From NCBI GenBank assembly GCA_020217035.1, contig JAIWOG010000064.1:1-10000 (forward strand): 10,000 nt of DNA, given 5' to 3'. Each line of letters opens with the position of its first letter. Within the stretch, counting starts at the first letter, position 1. Shown here piece by piece: positions 7,840 to 10,000 of this stretch. The translations under genes and the position numbers were made by a program. The notes below the pieces were generated by a model. The model did no database searches, was not told the DNA's origin, and saw only the letters and a program-made list of their open reading frames with translations. The stretch comes from Magnetospirillum sp. Lineage in GTDB: Bacteria; Pseudomonadota; Alphaproteobacteria; Rhodospirillales; Magnetospirillaceae.

Positions 7840-7840
7840 T
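7813..7840 (+). promoter_or_regulatory. Predicted promoter of the BamE-like lipoprotein gene
   Basis: TTGCGA (7813-7818) and a perfect TATAAT (7835-7840) are 16 bases apart. The -10 contains the TAA stop of the EI24-type gene (7837-7839). The start would be near 7847, about 22 bases before ATG 7869. This is the best sigma-70-type -10 box noticed in the window. Confidence 0.6.
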
Positions 7841-7868
7841 CGCCGCGTTTCCTGCCCCGGTGGTTCCC

Positions 7869-8297
7869 ATGCGCCTGTCCCGTCTTGCGTTGCTGTCGCC
7901 TTTGCTGTTGCTGGTCGCGTGCGGTGGCAACCCGCAAACCGCCGGCGGCCCCCAGGTGGCCGGGCGTTTTTCCGGCACGGATTCTTCCGCTTCGGCAACC
8001 AAGGGCGAGGAGCAAATGGCGGCCTTGCCCGGTGGCCTCAGCGAACCGGCACGGCTGAAGGGGTTGACCACCACCCAGGTGAAGTCGGTTCTGGGCCGTC
8101 CGGGATTCACCCGGCGCGACGCCCCGGCCGAGATTTGGCAATATCGCGGCCGCGTCTGCACCCTGGATTTGTTCCTGTACGAAGATGGCGGCCATCAAGT
8201 GGTGGCCCATTACGCCATGCGCGGCACCCAGCCCTTGGACGAGCGCGGCTGCTTCGACGAGCTGACCGGCCGCGGCCGCGCCGCGCCGATGTCCTGA
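7869..8297 (+). CDS. Small lipoprotein resembling BamE/SmpA
   Basis: A 142-residue predicted lipoprotein. The signal has Arg at 2 and 5, a Leu-rich core and an LVAC lipobox with C18; Gly at +2 suggests the outer membrane. After a low-complexity linker (about 19-58), residues about 62-115 read LKGLTTTQVKSVLGRPGF, then an EIWQYRG block and a hydrophobic strand. This is the order of a BamE/SmpA-OmlA fold (threshold helix with V-x2-LG-x-P, then W-x-Y), but true BamE is better conserved, so I infer only a related fold. C97 and C128 could form a disulfide in the periplasm. The ATG at 7869 starts the signal peptide; no clear ribosome site precedes it. The longer upstream open frame is a shadow of the EI24 gene. 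Confidence 0.85.
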   Translation: MRLSRLALLSPLLLLVACGGNPQTAGGPQVAGRFSGTDSSASATKGEEQMAALPGGLSEPARLKGLTTTQVKSVLGRPGFTRRDAPAEIWQYRGRVCTLDLFLYEDGGHQVVAHYAMRGTQPLDERGCFDELTGRGRAAPMS

Positions 8298-8322
8298 GGC
8301 CCAGCCCGTCGCGGCGGCCTCA
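8295..8322. terminator. Dyad between convergent genes, possible bidirectional terminator
   Basis: TGAGGCC (8295-8301) and GGCCTCA (8316-8322) form a seven-pair stem around a 14-base GC-rich loop that can pair further (GCC/GGC). Each arm begins with the TGA stop of its own gene, one per strand. No T-tract follows on either side, so it is not a classical terminator; it may stall polymerase or protect 3' ends. Confidence 0.35.
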
Positions 8323-9225
8323 ACTCAGGATTCCCTGCTTATTCAGTTTGGCGTGGTCGAAGCGCAGCAATCCATTGTGGCGGATCAGGGCGCGGATGCC
8401 GTCCACATAGGCTTGGCCGCGTTCCGAATAAGCCCCCAACGCCCCAGCCAGGGAATGTCCGTCCGGTGATGCGCCGCGGGCTCGGATCTGGGCGCGGACC
8501 CGGCGCAGGTTCTCGTAGGCCCGATGGGAATTGAGATTGAGCATATAGGCCCGCACGGCGGCATGCAGCGAGTCGTAGCTGGCCATGGCCGGGCCGGCGC
8601 TGTCGTCCAAGGGGACGATGTCGCCGCCGATCTGGCCGAACAGATTGTTGCCTTCCTTGACGAAGCGCGAGGTGCCCCAACCCGATTCCTCCGCCGCCTG
8701 GGCGAGGGCCAGGGAAGGCGGCACCACGTCGACGCGGCGCAGCAGGGCACTGGGCTCGGCGGATGGGGATTGGTAGCGTTCGGCCAGTTCGGCCAGCCAG
8801 TCGGCGTCACGCGGTTTCTTGCCTTGGGCTATGGCCTGCAAGCGGGCTCGGTCCTCGGCGATTTCCTCGTTGACCACCAGGACCAGGGGCAGCATCAGCC
8901 GCAGGAACACCTGCTTCTTGGTGTCCACTTGCGGAACGCCGTCCAGGTCGGCGGGAACGCTGGTCAGGAACAAGGGCGGCACGGCGGCGCCGGCGGCCAC
9001 CCGCTCCAGCCGGTAACCCATGCGGGAAAGCGCCGAATCCAAGGCCGAGGCTTGGGTCAACTCGTCGCTGGAAAGCCGGGTTTCCAGCCCCACCGGCTCG
9101 CCGCGCACCAAGGACCGCCACAACGGCGATTCGATGCCGATGGCCACCAGGACGTAAAGCCCCGCCACCGCCAGTAACGGCGGCAGCAGGGCGATGACAG
9201 AGGATTTGGTTTCGGTTTCCGCCAT
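8320..9225 (-). CDS. Membrane-anchored Bax-type glucosaminidase
   Basis: A 301-residue protein with one N-terminal membrane segment (about 9-31) and a periplasmic domain ending in a glucosaminidase fold related to E. coli Bax and GH73. The block LALAQAAEESGWGTSRF at 172-188 holds the likely catalytic E180, and EGNNLFGQ (191-198) and the AYMLNLNSHRAYENLR region (226-241) are also typical. The inferred role is cleavage of N-acetylglucosaminyl bonds in peptidoglycan. Residues 32-165 are a less conserved periplasmic region. The ATG at 9225 is chosen because it directly precedes the membrane segment; an ATG at 9360 would overlap the nfu-type gene. No good ribosome site is visible. It lies 32 bases after the nfu-type stop and is probably expressed from that operon. 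Confidence 0.88.
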   Translation of the reverse strand: MAETETKSSVIALLPPLLAVAGLYVLVAIGIESPLWRSLVRGEPVGLETRLSSDELTQASALDSALSRMGYRLERVAAGAAVPPLFLTSVPADLDGVPQVDTKKQVFLRLMLPLVLVVNEEIAEDRARLQAIAQGKKPRDADWLAELAERYQSPSAEPSALLRRVDVVPPSLALAQAAEESGWGTSRFVKEGNNLFGQIGGDIVPLDDSAGPAMASYDSLHAAVRAYMLNLNSHRAYENLRRVRAQIRARGASPDGHSLAGALGAYSERGQAYVDGIRALIRHNGLLRFDHAKLNKQGILS

Positions 9226-9257
9226 GGCGGGACGGACAGGGTCAGACGATCGTGGGA

Positions 9258-9809
9258 TCAGTCGACCGCCTGCACCGAGACCACTTCCGGCACGTAGTAC
9301 TTCAGCATGTTCTCGATGCCGTGCTTCAAGGTGGCGGTCGAGCTGGGACAACCCGAGCACGAGCCTTGCAGGTGCACGTAAACGATGCCGTCCTCGAAGG
9401 AACGGAAGATGATGTCGCCGCCATCCTGGGCCACCGCCGGGCGCACCCGGGTGTCCAGCAACTCGCGGATCTGGCGCTCGACGTCGGTTTCCTCGCCGGA
9501 AGCCGCCTTTTCGCCGCCTTCGGTGATCACCGGCATCAGGCCGGCACCGAAGAAATCCATGATGCCCGACAGCACCAGCGGCTTGACGTTGCTCCAGGTG
9601 GCGTCGTCGGTCTTGCCGACGGTGATGAAGTCGCCGCCCAGGAACACCGAGGCGACGCCTTCGATCTCGAACAGCTTGGCGGCCAGCGGCGAACGGCGGG
9701 CGGCATCCTCGGCGGTGGCGAAGTCGGCGGTGCCCGAGGCCATCACTTCACGGCCCGGCAGGAACTTCAGGGTAGAGGGATTGGGAGTGCTTTCGGTTTG
9801 GATGAACAT
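9258..9809 (-). CDS. Nfu-type Fe-S cluster scaffold/carrier
   Basis: A 183-residue cytoplasmic protein with two domains. Residues 1-90 are an Nfu N-terminal domain (IQTESTPNPSTLKFLPG at 3-19, then FFGAG). Residues about 108-183 are the NifU C-terminal domain with the cluster-binding C-x2-C (C151, C154) in GSCSGCPSS, and a PAVAQDGGDI motif at 124-133. This is the mitochondrial NFU1/alphaproteobacterial type rather than enterobacterial NfuA (A-type domain plus Nfu). It binds a [4Fe-4S] cluster between two monomers through the C-x2-C and passes it to enzymes such as lipoyl synthase (family knowledge). ATG 9809 is preferred to TTG 9812, because GAGGA ends four bases upstream. It is probably the first gene of an operon with the Bax-like gene. 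Confidence 0.95.
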   Translation of the reverse strand: MFIQTESTPNPSTLKFLPGREVMASGTADFATAEDAARRSPLAAKLFEIEGVASVFLGGDFITVGKTDDATWSNVKPLVLSGIMDFFGAGLMPVITEGGEKAASGEETDVERQIRELLDTRVRPAVAQDGGDIIFRSFEDGIVYVHLQGSCSGCPSSTATLKHGIENMLKYYVPEVVSVQAVD

Positions 9810-9847
9810 CAAATCCTCGCGGTCACGGGGCGGAAACGCATCCTTGC

Positions 9848-9876
9848 TAAATGGACCCGACAGGGCTGGCTGTCAA
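9848..9876 (-). promoter_or_regulatory. Possible promoter of the nfu-type gene
   Basis: A perfect -35 TTGACA (9876-9871, minus strand) is followed after 17 bases by CATTTA (9853-9848), which is a poor -10. TTTAGC at 19-base spacing is another option. The start would lie near 9841, about 32 bases before ATG 9809. No Fe-S regulator site was recognised. Confidence 0.35.
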
Positions 9877-10000
9877 GTTTGTAAAACCAAGTGGAACACT
9901 CGGGTTAGGGGACGTCGCCCATGTTAACGCTGGCCTTCCGCGGCAAGGGGGGAAGTCGATGAGCTTACCCCTCGCCATCTTCCGATAGGTTCGCCGGAGC

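Noticed and set aside
9921..9988. Two tiny plus-strand frames overlapping as ATGA, the second behind an AAGGGGGG ribosome-site-like run
   Set aside because: They have 13 and 9 codons, no recognisable pattern, and may sit over the end of a minus-strand gene.
9965..10000. Possible C-terminal tail of a minus-strand gene ending in TAA at 9967-9965 (APANLSEDGEG)
   Set aside because: Only eleven codons are inside the window, too little to support a gene.

Overview
The window looks like chromosomal DNA of an alphaproteobacterium of the Rhodospirillales (a Magnetospirillum-like genome). This is inferred from the high G+C, the protein families present, and the wording of conserved motifs in the Nfu, TypA and adenosine-kinase-type proteins. 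No mobile element, CRISPR array or phage gene was seen. It is mostly housekeeping sequence, with one notable regulatory stretch at about 2.2-4.2 kb.

Layout. Bases 1-659 (minus): 5' part of a YkgJ-type cysteine-cluster protein, cut off by the window edge. Bases 754-830 (minus): tRNA-Arg(ACG), with its own promoter and terminator. Bases 1105-2211 (plus): an unnamed coiled-coil lipoprotein with an OmpA-like C-terminus, closed by a strong terminator. Bases 2418-3734 (plus): a NIT-ANTAR nitrate-responsive antiterminator (NasR type) behind a good sigma-54 promoter and three dyads. Bases 3731-4045 (minus): sugE/gdx, a guanidinium exporter preceded by a two-hairpin guanidine-II (mini-ykkC) riboswitch; it converges on the nasR-like gene and their stop codons overlap in TTAA. 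Bases 4172-5983 (minus): typA/bipA. Bases 6005-7009 (minus): a PfkB-family, adenosine-kinase-like protein just upstream of typA and probably cotranscribed. Bases 7159-7839 (plus): an EI24/CysZ-like membrane protein. Bases 7869-8297 (plus): a small lipoprotein resembling BamE/SmpA. Bases 8320-9225 (minus): a membrane-anchored Bax-type glucosaminidase. Bases 9258-9809 (minus): an Nfu-type Fe-S scaffold, probably the first gene of an operon with the Bax-like gene.

How the parts work together. The 2.28-4.17 kb segment holds two nitrogen-compound responses side by side: a nitrate sensor that acts on RNA, under a probable nitrogen (RpoN) promoter, and a guanidine exporter under a guanidine-sensing RNA. 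The sugE promoter appears to be built into the typA terminator, with its -35 inside the terminator stem. No complete new system was found. The best leads are the nasR promoter architecture, the compact typA terminator/sugE promoter/riboswitch unit, and two unnamed lipoproteins.

There is no gene-free stretch over 300 bases. The longest gaps, 831-1104 and 9810-10000, hold the promoters listed and nothing else that I can support.
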